NCBI GenBank assembly: GCA_036245525.1
Contig: BTPG01000002.1
Span: forward strand, 126,760,862-126,824,861
DNA: 64,000 nucleotides
From: Semisulcospira habei
Taxonomy: Eukaryota; Mollusca; Gastropoda; Semisulcospiridae
Direction: 5' to 3'
How positions within the stretch are numbered: the stretch's first letter is position 1; each line of letters starts with the position of its first letter. Of this stretch, positions 44,625-55,700 are shown piece by piece. The position numbers and the translations under genes are program-made. The notes below the pieces were generated by a model. The model ran no database searches, was not told the DNA's origin, and saw only the letters and a program-made list of their open reading frames with translations.

Positions 44625-45065
44625 GCTATATTTTTACAAAAGATTTTTTTTTCTCAAGTACTATTCACAATTTCAAATCCAAACTTGCTACAGGGATGCC
44701 TGATGTTAAGACCTTTCTATGCATACTAATTTGGACGAGCCTTCGGAAAGGTCACGCGTCACAAGAGGTCGAAAAATGTGTGTAAAATGCTAATTTTTGA
44801 TAGAATTGTATTATCAACAGTTTTGCAAACTTTTCAATCAAATTGGGCACAAAGTTAGCTGATTAGGATAAGACCTTCCTATGTGTACTGTCAACTCATA
44901 GGAAAGGTCATGGGTCACGGGTGTTTGACAGATGTGTGAAAACTGATTAAATTTTTGAGAAAACAAGGATTTTGCTGGTGCAGAAGCCATCCCTTGTTGT
45001 CACAACGGTCCCATATGTATCCTGGACATACACGTGAGCCATAAGGGCTTTTCATTTCTTGTTTT
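44625..45065 (-). repeat. GACCTT-type element, minus orientation
   Basis: It is the reverse of the neighbouring copy. The start of the element (AAGCCCTTATGGCTCACGTG on the minus strand) is at 45,020-45,045, and it runs leftward to TATAGCTATG at 44,625. Confidence 0.85.
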
Positions 45066-45102
45066 ATGATGGTATACGATTTTAGAGATATTCTTGGCTT
45101 GA

Positions 45103-45116
45103 CTTCGCGAACGAAG
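45103..45116 (-). other. RTE 3'-end hairpin CTTCG-TTCG-CGAAG
   Basis: A 5-bp perfect stem with a TTCG loop lies within the last bases of the element. The same hairpin is at 62,075-62,088. RT of RTE elements must recognise a short 3' end, so this is a candidate recognition structure. Confidence 0.5.
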
Positions 45117-45119
45117 ATT

Positions 45120-48100
45120 CTATAGGGCTTGCCCACGTCGTCTGCAGGCATTTTCGTGGCTGCGGAGGCCAATCCGGGACAGGCAGGTTCGACCGCAGTG
45201 GCTGCAGGGGAAGGTCTGGTCAGGGTTCTGAGTTACGACAACTCTGTTTTTTTCTTCTAAGCCGCTTGTCCTTAAGGTTAGCTCTGCGAGAGTCCTCAAA
45301 GGAGACGGCTGCCTTGTGAATGGTGGAGCGCCAGATGTCACGGTCCGCAGCAAGCGAAGACCACTGGCGGTGATCGATTTGGCAGGCACTAAGCGACTTC
45401 TTGAGACCATCTTTGTATCTCTTCTTTGGTGCCCCTCTGTCTCGGTGTCCAGTGGCGAGCTCGCCGAACAGAGTGATCTTGGGTAGGCGATGATCCTCCA
45501 TCCTGGAGACGTGCCCCGCCCAGCGAAGCTGTGTCCGCAGCAGCAAAGCCTCGATGCTCACAGTTTCTGCCTGTTCAAGGACCTCGACGTTGGTGACATA
45601 GTCACTCCAGTGAATGCTGAGGATGGTACGCAGGCAGCGCTGGTGAAAGCGTTCGAGGAGTCGTAGTTGGCTGCGGTAGAGGGCCCAGGACTCGGAACCG
45701 TACAGCAGGGTGGTGAAGACGACAGCTCTGTACACGCTGATCTTGGTGCCTTTTTTCAGCTGTTGATTGTGCCACACCCGCTTGAATAGTCGCCCGAAAG
45801 CACTGTTCGCTTTTGCCAGCCTGTTGTCCAGCTCCTTGTCCAGCTTGGCGTCTGACGTGATGATGCAGCCAAGGTAGGTAAACTGGTGTACAGACTTCAG
45901 TTCGGACTCGCCGATGGTGATGTGGGGAGGGCGATGCTCTTCCTTGGGTGCCGGCTGATGAAGGACCTCTGTCTTTTTCAGACTGACCTCAAGTCCAAAG
46001 AGCTGGGCAGCATCTGCGAAGCAGGACGCAATGCGCTGCAAGGCTCTCTCTGTGTGTGCAACGAGGGCAGCGTCATCAGCGAAGAGCAGCTCACGAATCA
46101 GTTGGTCTAGGGTTTTCGTGTGGGCCTGCAGTCGTCTGAGGTTGAACAGGCTGCCATCGAGACGATACCTGATGTACACTGCGTCGTCATCGACGAGGTC
46201 CACTGTGGCCTGCTTCAACATCATGCTGAAGAAGATGGTGAAGAGGGTCGGTGCCAGCACGCAGCCTTGCTTCACGCCGCTGCGAATGGGGAATGGTTCT
46301 GAGAGGTCACTGTTTAGTCTGACCTGGCCTTGCTGGTCCTCGTGGAGCTGGACGATCATGTTGAGGAACTTTGGGGGACAACTTAGTCGCTCCAGGATCT
46401 GCCACATACCTTGCCTGCTCACAGTGTCAAACGCTTTTGTTAGGTCGACAAACGTTACGTATAGCCCTTTGTTCTGCTCGCGGCACTTCTCCTGAAGCTG
46501 TCTCAGCACAAAGACCATGTCGGTGGTACTCCTGTTGGCTCTGAAGCCACACTGGCCCTCTGGGAGGTGGTCTTCAGCGATGGCAGGTACCAGCCGATTC
46601 AGGAGCAACCTTGCGAGAATTTTCCCGGCAATGGACAGCAGGGTAATTCCACGATAATTAGAGCAGGCAGACTTCTCTCCTTTGTTCTTGTACAGGGTGA
46701 TGATGACTGCATCACGGAGATCCTTTGGTAGTGTTCCTTTTTCCCAGCAGCAGAGAAAGAGGTCGTGGAGCTTGTTGTGCAGTGCTGGGCCTCCATGTTT
46801 CCAGATCTCTGGCGGGATTCCGTCAATGCCTGCTGCTTTGCCACTCTTGAGCTGGTGGATGGCTGTGAGGGTCTCTTCGGCGGTGGGCGGTTCGTCCAAT
46901 TCAACCTTTAGTGGAAGGTGTGGGATTTGGAGGATGACTGTTTCTTGAACAGTGCGTTCAGCGCCGAAGAGATCCTGAAAGTATTCCGACCAGCGGTTCA
47001 AGATGGAGGTATTATCTGTGAGGAGTGCCTGTCCATCAGCGCTTCGCAGGGGACTTTGTACCAGGTGCCTAGGGCCATACACTGCTTTCAGTGCTTCGTA
47101 GAAGCCCCTGTAGTCACCGTTGTCAGCGCAGAGCTGGGTCCTCTGTGCGAGTCTGGACCACCACTCGTTCTGGAGCTCTCTAAGCTTGAGCTGGAGACTG
47201 CTGCAGATGAGGCGGAAGGCAGACTTCTTCACAGGGCAGGAAGGCTGGGCTAGGTGGGCCTGGTGGGCGGCTCTTTTTTTTGCTAGAAGTTCCTGGATCT
47301 CTACGTCGTTTTCGTCAAACCAGTCTTTGTTCCTCTTTCTAGCAAAGCCCAAGACTTCCACAGAGGATTTTACAATAGCAGTTTTCAGTTGTTCCCAGAG
47401 TGTTTCAGGAGAGGAGTCTGCTGGATCAACTGTGTCTTTGAGCATGCGCTGTAAATCGGCCTGAAGGGCAGCTTTCTTGTCTTCACGCTGAAGGCTGGCA
47501 ACATCAAGCTTTTTCTTGGGAGGGCCCCCTTTCTTGGGTTTCAGCCTGAGGCGGAGCCTGAGTTTGCAGCGAACAAGGCGGTGGTCAGTGTGGCACTCTG
47601 CGCTGGGCATCACTCTTGTGAGGAGGACGTCACTGCGGTCCCTCTGACGCACTAGGACATAGTCGATAAGGTGCCAGTGCTTGGAGCGAGGATGCATCCA
47701 GGTGGTCTTTCGACTGTCCTTTTGCTGGAAAGTAGTGTTGGTGATGACAAGTTGCTGCTCTGCACAGAGCTCCAACAGTAGGCGACCATTGTCATTGCAG
47801 TTCCCAACGCCATGCTTGCCGAGGACTCCTTTCCAGGCTTCAGAGTCTTGGCCCACTCTGGCGTTGAAGTCGCCAAGGATGATGACCGTTGTCGTCTGCA
47901 GGGGTGCTCTGCAGGAGGCTGCGCAGGTCAGAGTAGAACTTGTCTTTTTCTGCAGGCTCTGCCAGGAGGGTTGGGGAGTACACACTGAGAAGGGTGACGT
48001 ATTGCTGGTGTCTCAGTGGGAGGCGCATGGACATGATGCGGTCGGAGTGACCCGTTGGTAGGTTTTCCAACTTAGTCGCAATGGGGGTCTTCACCATGAA

Positions 48101-48348
48101 GCCCACGCCTGAGAGCCGTCTTTCTGATGCAGGCCTGCTTGACCAGTAGAGGGTGTAGCCAGCGCCGAGTTCTTGGAGGCTGCCTTCCTCCGGAAGGCGT
48201 ACTTCGCTGAGCGCGGCGATGTCGATGTTTAACCTCCGCAATTCATGGGCAATGAGGGCGGAGCGACGTTCAGGGCGTCCGCTGTCTGCTGTGTCGAGCA
48301 TGGTTCGGATGTTCCAGCATGCTACGTTGAGTCCGGTCGTGGTCGTGG
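45120..48348 (-). pseudogene. RTE-like ORF: endonuclease-RT-C2HC finger, two frameshifts
   Basis: The endonuclease opens at 48,301 (MLDTADSGRPERRSALIAHE) with ALSEVRLPEEG. A single-base insertion near 47,888 (ACAACGG against ACAAAG in the other copy) changes frame. The second frame (47,985-45,220) holds IILGDFNARVG, HWHLIDYVLVRQRD, CHTDHRLVRCKL, SGKAAGIDGIPPEIW, CSNYRGITLLS, QCGFRANRSTTDM, FVDLTKAFDTVS, GVKQGCVLAPTLFTIFF, the catalytic LLFADDAAL and FTYLGCIITSDAKLDKEL. An extra A in a run of seven (near 45,246) shifts out of the C-terminal finger FPCSHCGRTCLSRIGLRSHE, which is intact in the next frame. With only two single-base insertions, it is young or recently lost. Confidence 0.9.
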
Positions 48349-48701
48349 ATATATGTCCTTCTTAAACGCAGGAGCTGAATAATCATATGTGCAATTTAAC
48401 GTTTGACATGATGTCAACATTTTGGGTACCACTGATTCTGGAGAACATCTCGTATATAGCGATCTGCTCGTTTGTCTAGTTTCGGGTGATTTCCCTTAGT
48501 ACGTACACTGTATCTACCAGCCCTTCGTTCTGCGTTGAAACACAGAACGAAGAGCTGGTAGATACAGTGTGCGGTACTCGTGGATGCATGCAAACAGGGT
48601 TAAATGAGTGAACGTGATTAAACCGGTAAGTGAATACACTTGTTCTTTTCAGTGTTCTATGAGATAAACCTGTTCACCGGTCAAACCCATGCCGTGTGTG
48701 T

Positions 48702-48703
<2 letters not shown>

Positions 48704-48784
<81 letters not shown>
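48704..48784. repeat. (TG)n microsatellite
   Basis: About 80 bp of pure TG, just inside the presumed intron after the donor at 48,805. Confidence 0.97.
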
Positions 48785-48788
<4 letters not shown>

Positions 48789-48805
48789 CGCGTGTAAACT
48801 CATAC

Positions 48806-49473
48806 CTCTTTCTCGTCCATTCACAGCAAGGACCAGTTGTTTCTTAATGTCGGGCAAGGCAGTCGAGGTGTAGTCCAAGTCCCGTGTAATGTTGTGTGGG
48901 TTGTTTCCGACATGCAAATCCGCCACCTCTTGCATTAGTTGTTCAGGGTCTTTTGACATGACTTTCTTCTTCTCTTCCTCAGCAGATAGCTTAGCTACCT
49001 CTTCCACTACTTGTTCACGGTCCTTGGACATCCTTTTCTTCTTCCTTTCCTCAGCCGCTAGGAAAACTACCTTTTTCACTAGTTGTTCAGGGTACTCTTC
49101 CTCAGCCGCTAGGGAAACTACTTCTTCCATTAGTTGTTCAGGGTACTCTTCCTCAGCCGCTAGGGAAACTACTTCTTCCATTAGTTGTTCAGGGTACTCT
49201 TCCTCAGCCGCTAGCTCTTCCACTACTTGTTCACGGTCCTTGGACATCCTTGTTTTCTCCCCTTTCTCGGCATTGTCAATGCCTTTCACGTACGAGTCTC
49301 TTTTAGAGCCTCTCCTAGAATCCGCATTGTCCGACTGTGCATCTTTCTTCAGTTCTACTGTCTTAAACCGAGGCGCTGACGGTCTAAGGCCACCTACAAT
49401 TTCTTGCTTTTTACGCTGCTCCATATGCACTTGTTGAACCTTTATAATCTGGAGCGAGTACGTCAGCTGAAAC
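48806..49473 (-). CDS. Putative host exon, charged protein with 17-residue repeats
   Basis: The minus-strand frame is open across the exon and ends at a consensus donor (GAAAGAG|GTATGAGT). On the 5' side there are possible acceptors at 49,474 (GTGCAG) and 49,467 (TTTCAG) preceded by pyrimidine-rich sequence. The protein is highly charged, with three near-identical copies of a 17-residue unit built on EEEYPEQLMEEVVSLAA. Diverged relatives contain SKDREQVVEEVAKL and SKDPEQLMQEVADL. The composition suggests a helical, coiled-coil-like protein. I do not recognise the family. Frames beyond the donor are His/Thr artefacts of the (TG)n tract. Confidence 0.5.
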
Positions 49474-50239
49474 CTGCACGTTGACAAGAATGTGAGGTAT
49501 GAGAACGTGTATCCCTCAATGTACCACCCAATTGTCTGTTCTTTGACATCTGTACTGATATATTGTATAACAAGCAAATTAATACTGATCAGTTTGCCTG
49601 ATATACTTTTTTCCCCCAACAACCCTTGAGAACCAAGACGGTGCAGTTTGGATACCTGCATTTTGTCGTAACGAAAACACAAAATATACTGCTACTTTTA
49701 ACAAGCTCATTTTGCCTACATGTAATGAAATACTTTTGGTGCGTTCATACCCTCGAAAACTCTTTCCCATAGACACAAATTAATAGAGAACAGATAGCAG
49801 CAAACATTCCAGGAGAATCGCTGCACTCGTGGAACTGACGAGATGTTCTCATGAAAGCGATAAACTGAGAAAAGGACTAACAGACGAACACACTGGCAGT
49901 TATCATATTGCTTGATATCTAGTACAAGTAACATTTAGTAAATGACGGTTTAGTTAATAGTACAAATAAAAACAAGATGGGATGAACCATAACCCGCAAG
50001 GTCCCTTCTATATGAGAGCTGTCCTCGGTGTCAAGGGACTGCACCCGTTGTATCTTTGACCTGATCCTGATGTTGAAATAGTCTTAGTCCATAAGCTAGC
50101 GAGGTCTACTGTGCACCCCCCCCCCCCCCCAGTACTCAATAAGATGGGTTTCAAAGTGTACCTTAGTATGTCCTGAGATGTTTAAGTCAGGTTCCCCGAA
50201 AATCCTTAGGAACACACCAGAGATATAGCCGATTACGCA
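49474..50239. other. Presumed intron/intergenic sequence
   Basis: No gene is seen. A C tract of about 15 bp lies at 50,116-50,130. The minus-strand frames at 49,579-49,934 have no family signature. Confidence 0.4.
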
Positions 50240-50704
50240 AGGGTACCCTTATTCACGCTCTTCGCAGATGCTAAAATGAGGTTGAGAAACATTTTACTCA
50301 AAATACATCATAATTCATTCCAGAAGCCCAAATCAGACAATATTATGTTAGGGCACACCTTCTGCATCCTCTGCAAAAAACAGAATGAAAAAATATTAAA
50401 TCTCTGGCTCACAGTGAAGGTATTTGTGCACCCAGTAAACGGCCATTTCCGCGAAATCGCAAAAAAAAGACAAACATAATGTGTCAGATGCCTTCAGACA
50501 TTTTCTATAGCAATGGCAGTCCATTGTTAGGCTTACATCATTACAACAGGATGTCACAATTATTATAAACTTGACTAGGTGATGCTGTGATCACTGTGAG
50601 TGCCACAATGGTTGATTTTGTTTCCCTACCCCCTAGTTGTAAAAATACACAAAATTAATTTTTAAAAAAAATTACTAAAGTTATTCCATTTCATTTTGAT
50701 TTCT
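50240..50704 (+). repeat. Left arm of large inverted repeat, part 1, ending in TSD
   Basis: It matches the reverse of 63,530-64,000: GGTACCC, TTCACGCTCTTCGCAGATGC, AAAATGAGGTTGAGAAACAT, and so on. It ends with the 14-bp TCATTTTGATTTCT (50,691-50,704), the 5' target-site duplication of LINE B. Confidence 0.9.
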
Positions 50705-51349
50705 GCCTACCCGGCACCGGCCTCCGCGTGGCGTGGGTGGGTAGTCCACTCGGTCCCTGACTGAGTGGGCTAGCAGACGGGTGCCATCTTTGTCCAGGAT
50801 TAGGACTTGATGTCAGCAGATATGTTGTTCAGTCTTTTTCACTGGTCCGGTTTTTAAGGAGCTGTGCTTACCCAGGTCTTACCATGTTGGATTGGTCCTT
50901 AAAAATACGCGTGAGCTTTTGGTCCTTTGGATCCCAAGTGTTTGCCGTGCTTGGAGACCCGTGTCGGGGGAGAAGAGGATCCTGGTGGCTGAAACACTCC
51001 ACTTTGGCCTTGACTTCTGCCTAAACGGGAGGCTAGTCGTACCGGCCTAGTCAATCGGCTCTTGTCACGTCGAGCCCTATCCCCCTGTTGACATGCGGGT
51101 TGTTATACGGAGCACCATGCTATAGCCTCTGATGCTGATTAGGTGCTTTACGCCAGTATTCCCCTGTATTCAACAGTGTGATAGAAGGCGGTGGCTCAAA
51201 CGGTTCAATCAGGCTTACCCCCTTGAGTATATCTTTCGGGCAGTCTCCATTGTGCGTCGGCTGGAGACCCGCCGACAGTTGCACTTTCCCTTGTTGGGCT
51301 CGGTGGCGGGCGGGGACCCCCGGGGGATGAATATCTATCATACTATAAT
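50705..51349 (+). promoter_or_regulatory. 5' UTR of LINE B, presumed internal promoter
   Basis: 645 bp, GC-rich at its start (CTACCCGGCACCGGCCTCC), with no long open frame. Full-length LINEs of this group carry their promoter in this part. No specific motif was proven by eye. Confidence 0.5.
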
Positions 51350-52792
51350 ATGGAAAATATCAAAAAACCAAAACTAGCACCAAAGCGGCACATAGCCGCC
51401 GACATTGTCATTGAGAACGATAGTGACTCTGACTGTGAGGAAGCGACACCTCAGGCGTCGGCCGCCTGGCCTCGCTTTCTCATTATCCACAGCAAAGTTA
51501 AAGAGAAGCCTGTTTCAAAGCTGCACCCTTTCCTGGTAGGGGAGACCCTCAGGAGCCGTGTTGGCAGGCCTGAGGCCCAGCGCCTCAGGTCTGGTGACTT
51601 GTTGGTAGAGTGCCGTACCCGGGCACACTCCAATGGGCTACTGAGGCTCTCCTCCATCGGAGACACTCCAGTGGAGGTCACTCCCCACAAAACAATGAAT
51701 TCCTCTAGAGGAGTGATTAAAGATCAAGCATTGGCCGAACTGTCTGAAGATGAACTTGTACGGAACCTTAAGTCACAGGGGGTGACCTACGTCAGGCGCT
51801 TTATTTCCAAACGAGGTGGTAAGGAGATCCGTCTCCCTACCATCATCCTGACGTTTGGCACCCCCACAGCTCCTACTACCATCTGGGGAGGTTACTACTC
51901 CTTAAAAGTGAAAAAGTACGTCCCTCTCCCCCTTCGGTGCTTTAAGTGCCAAAAGTATGGCCATGGGCAGAAGACATGCCGCCAGGCAGAGGCTCTATGC
52001 GCCCGTTGCACTAAGCCCGGACACTCTGCTGAGTCCTGCACAGCCATCCCCCTGTGTGTGAATTGCCAGGGGGCGCATATGGCTTCGGACAAGAAGTGCC
52101 CTCGTTGGATCTCCGAGTGCAGGATTCAGCAGGTGCGTGTGGAGAAGGGGCTGTCCTTTGCGGACGCAAAAAAACTGGTTGACGGTCCTGGTGCAGCTGA
52201 GGCGGCGCCAAACTCAAATAACAACTTTGTGTATACTTTCAGTGCTGCGGTGGCAGGCAAGCGCCCCACCAAAGACTTCTCTTGTCAAACCCCAACTTCT
52301 TGGTTGGGGGCGGAGCCTAGGATCCTCTCACCCCTGGAGAATAACCCTCCTCCGGTGGTGACGAGGAGCCAGGGAACGCAGAGGGCGGACGCTACCGGTC
52401 CGGTGGCACCGCCTTCTGCTGCCCCTAAGCCTCAACCCCCACCCAAACCTGCTAGTTTGTCAACACCAAAGGTTTCTGGCTCTGGTCAGCCTTCTAAGGC
52501 CGCTAACTCTAGCGGCAGGAACGCTGCCCAGGACCAGAAGTCAAAGAAATCTATGGGACCGCCGTGCGCACGGGCCCAGAAGGGGAACACTGATGTCCCC
52601 CTTCAAAACAAATATGCTGCATTGGAGGAGCAGATGGAGGGAGTGGAAGTTGCCGATGCTGCGGCAGCTCCAACCCCTTCATCTCCTAAGAACCAGAGGA
52701 GGCCCGGGAGCCGGCCCCCCTCTGTTTCTCCGACTCCTTCCAAGGCAAAGGAAAAAGGGGGGAAAAACTCCGCACCCCCAGATAAGACATAA
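51350..52792 (+). CDS. LINE B ORF1: gag-like protein with three zinc knuckles
   Basis: 480 codons, intact. Residues 1-45 are charged. About 45-195 form a globular region likely to fold as an RRM-like gag domain (inference). Three knuckles follow: C197-C200-H205-C210 (CFKCQKYGHGQKTC), C217-C220-H225-C230, and a variant with shorter C-to-H spacing, C236-C239-H243-C250. The remainder is proline/serine-rich and disordered. ORF1 proteins of I-like LINEs bind the element RNA and form the RNP. The stop (TAA) is two bases before the ORF2 start, suggesting coupled termination-reinitiation. Confidence 0.93.
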   Translation: MENIKKPKLAPKRHIAADIVIENDSDSDCEEATPQASAAWPRFLIIHSKVKEKPVSKLHPFLVGETLRSRVGRPEAQRLRSGDLLVECRTRAHSNGLLRLSSIGDTPVEVTPHKTMNSSRGVIKDQALAELSEDELVRNLKSQGVTYVRRFISKRGGKEIRLPTIILTFGTPTAPTTIWGGYYSLKVKKYVPLPLRCFKCQKYGHGQKTCRQAEALCARCTKPGHSAESCTAIPLCVNCQGAHMASDKKCPRWISECRIQQVRVEKGLSFADAKKLVDGPGAAEAAPNSNNNFVYTFSAAVAGKRPTKDFSCQTPTSWLGAEPRILSPLENNPPPVVTRSQGTQRADATGPVAPPSAAPKPQPPPKPASLSTPKVSGSGQPSKAANSSGRNAAQDQKSKKSMGPPCARAQKGNTDVPLQNKYAALEEQMEGVEVADAAAAPTPSSPKNQRRPGSRPPSVSPTPSKAKEKGGKNSAPPDKT

Positions 52793-52794
52793 TC

Positions 52795-55700
52795 ATGGAC
52801 TCTCTGCTTCAGTGGAATTGTCGTGGTTTTCAAGCTAACTTTGAGGAATTACGTCTTTTAGTCAAGTGCTATAACCCCTCAGTAATATCTCTTCAGGAGA
52901 CTTACCTGAAGACTTCTGACCCTGTGTCCTTTAATGGTTTTAACGCTATACATAAAGGCTCTGATTCGGAGAGGCGCTCGGGTGGAGTGGCTCTTCTCAT
53001 TAGTAGCCAAATTTTATGTAGCCCCGTTAGCATCGACACCTGTCTTCAGGCTGTCGCAGCTCGGGTTACCTTGAAGAAGACCATAACTATATGCAGTATT
53101 TACCTGCCACCATCCCTGCGGGTCTGTAGTAATGATTTTTTTAATTTAGTTGATCAACTGCCCCCTCCCTTTATTCTCATGGGGGATTTTAACGGTCACG
53201 CTCACCTTTGGGGTAGTGACCACTATGATGGCAGAGGTCAGATGTTAGAAGATGTTTTTTCTCAACTTAACCTATGTGTCTTTAACGATGGTTCACCTAC
53301 ATACTCTAACCCAGGTTCAGGATCTAGTTCTGTTCTAGACCTCACAGTGTGTGATCCTTCTCTCATGCTGGACTTTGACTGGAAGGTTCACGATGACCTG
53401 TGTGGTAGTGACCACTTCCCAGTAGTCCTGTCATCGGTCAGCTGTGGGGAGGATCCGCCGGTGGGGCGCTGGAATCTTAAGAAAGCTAACTGGCCTCTGT
53501 TCGCCTCCCTCTGTCAGTCTCGTATTACAGAGGAGGTGGTCATGTCATCTGAAGAACCTATTTCTTCTTTTACTACTATTTTGTTGGACGTAGCGGGTGA
53601 AACCATCCCTAAAACTTCCGCATCAGTCCCTCGAAAGCCGAGAGTACCATGGTTCAACGAAGAGTGCCGCAAGGCCCAAATAGCGCGCAAATCTGCTCAG
53701 CGACGTGCTTTCCGTAATCCGTCGCAAGTAAATATTTTAACCTTTAAAAGACAGAGGGCGAAAGCCCGTTACATTTTTAAACGTGAACGCCGTGCTTCCT
53801 GGAGACGCTTCGTCTCATCTTTAACTTCTCGGACTCCGTCCCAGAAAGTATGGAAGGCTGTTCGGAGAATTAGGGGCAGAGGTGGCTCGGCTTCTGTTGG
53901 CCATCTTGGAGATGGTGCCAGTTTGGTTACAGATTTAAAAGCTGTGGCCAATTTGCTTGCCTCCACCATTGCCCATAATTCTTCAACGGAGCATTATTCA
54001 CCTTTCTTCCAGAGAGAGAAGGAGAAGCGAGAGTCTCGTATTTGTGATTTTAAGTCCGATAACTCAGAAGACTATAATGTCCCGTTTACATTATCAGAAT
54101 TGCAGCAAGCTTTGCAGAAATGTAATGACTCTGCTGCTGGCCTAGATACCGTCCACTATCAATTCCTAACGCTTCTGCCTGAGAGGTCACTCCTTGTACT
54201 TCTCAAGGCCTTTAACCATATCTGGGGAACTGGTCATTTTCCGCCGTCTTGGCGCCAGGCTGTGGTTGTACCGATCCCCAAGCCGGGTAAGGATCCTTCC
54301 GACCCGGGCAACTACCGGCCTATCGCTTTGACATCATGTTTATGTAAAACTATGGAGCGCCTGGTCAACGCCCGCCTGGTGTGGCATCTTGAGTCACAGG
54401 GTCTCCTCACAGACCTCCAGTGCGGTTTCCGGCGCTTCCGTAGTACAACTGACCATTTAGTCCGCTTTGAATCATTTATTCGAGATTCTTTTGTCAACAA
54501 GCAGCATGTCTATGCAATTTTCTTCGATCTTGAGAAGGCGTATGACACTACCTGGAAGTATGGCATAATGTCTGACTTGTTGGACATGGGTTTTAAAGGG
54601 CACCTGCCCGTTTTTATTCACAATTTTTTGACTAACCGGTCGTTCCATGTCCGTGTGGGCTCCACCCTCTCCGACTCCTTTGAACAGGAGATGGGTGTCC
54701 CACAGGGCAGCATTCTATATCCTGTTTTATTTAGTATTAAAATTAATAACATTGTAAAGGCCGTCAAGGATGATTCTGAATGCTCTTTGTTTGTTGACGA
54801 CTTTGCTTTGTGCGCACGTGGTCGAGGACTTGCGTCCCTTGAGAGGCGCTTGCAGCTGTGCGTTGATCGCATCCAGCGGTGGGTGTCTCTCAATGGATTC
54901 AAGTTCTCGCCCTCCAAGACTGTTTGTGTGCATTTTACTAACCAGACGAAATGTTTTCCAGAACCTAGCCTGAGCATTGCTGGAGTGCCAATTAAGGTGG
55001 CCGAGGAGGCAAAGTTTCTGGGGGTCATTTTTGACAAAAGACTTACCTTTCGCAACCATATTAATTACCTTAGAACCTCTTGTCAGAAGGCTCTCGACAT
55101 TCTTCGTGTCGTCGGTCGTACTGACTGGGGTGCGGACCGTACTGTCTTACTTCGTCTGTACCGGGCCCTTGTTCGGTCCAAACTGGATTACGGCTCTGTG
55201 GTGTATGGCTCAGCTTCCAAGTCTGTGCTACAGCGTCTGAAGACAATTCACCATCAGGGTCTGCGGATATGTCTTGGGGCCTTCAGGACGTCTCCAGTTC
55301 CTAGTCTGTATGCCGAGGCAGGGGAGCCTTCTCTCAAGCTCCGCCGCATCCGCCTCATGCTCAGTTACGTTCTGAAACTGAAGGCCCATCCAGACAATCC
55401 TGCCTATGATTGTGTTTTTAAACCATCGTTTGCAGAGATTTACGATACCCATCCGGGAGCTGTCCGTCCACTTTCTTTCCGTGTCCGACCTCATCTGCAG
55501 GCGGCCGGATTGGACATGGACAGAGTTTCGGAATCCCTGCAACACATCACTCCACCTTGGCTCTTACCAGTTCCTGACATCTTGCTGGACTTGACTGCCC
55601 ACAAGAAAGACTCTACTCCACCAGCCATATACCAACAGAGCCTCAATGAACTGCTTTCAATTTTTCCTGGCTATTGTCGCATCTATACCGATGGGTCAAA

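Larger units (their letters stand above)
45090..48350 (-). mobile_element. RTE-like LINE, nearly complete coding region
   Basis: One coding region with APE endonuclease, RT and a C-terminal zinc finger, followed by a very short 3' UTR that ends in TCTTCGTTCGCGAAGTCAAG. A second copy lies on the plus strand at 58,205-62,095. This copy ends at its 5' side at about 48,350, just before the endonuclease start, so it lacks the 5' UTR of about 640 bp seen in the other copy. Confidence 0.88.

Noticed and set aside
45886..47464. Plus-strand reading frames of up to 154 codons
   Set aside because: All are antisense to the continuous RTE coding region on the minus strand.
54781..54801. FVDD in the LINE B RT taken as a disabling mutation
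   Set aside because: Valine before the two catalytic aspartates is tolerated, and I recall it as frequent in I/Nimb-like elements. All other motifs are intact.
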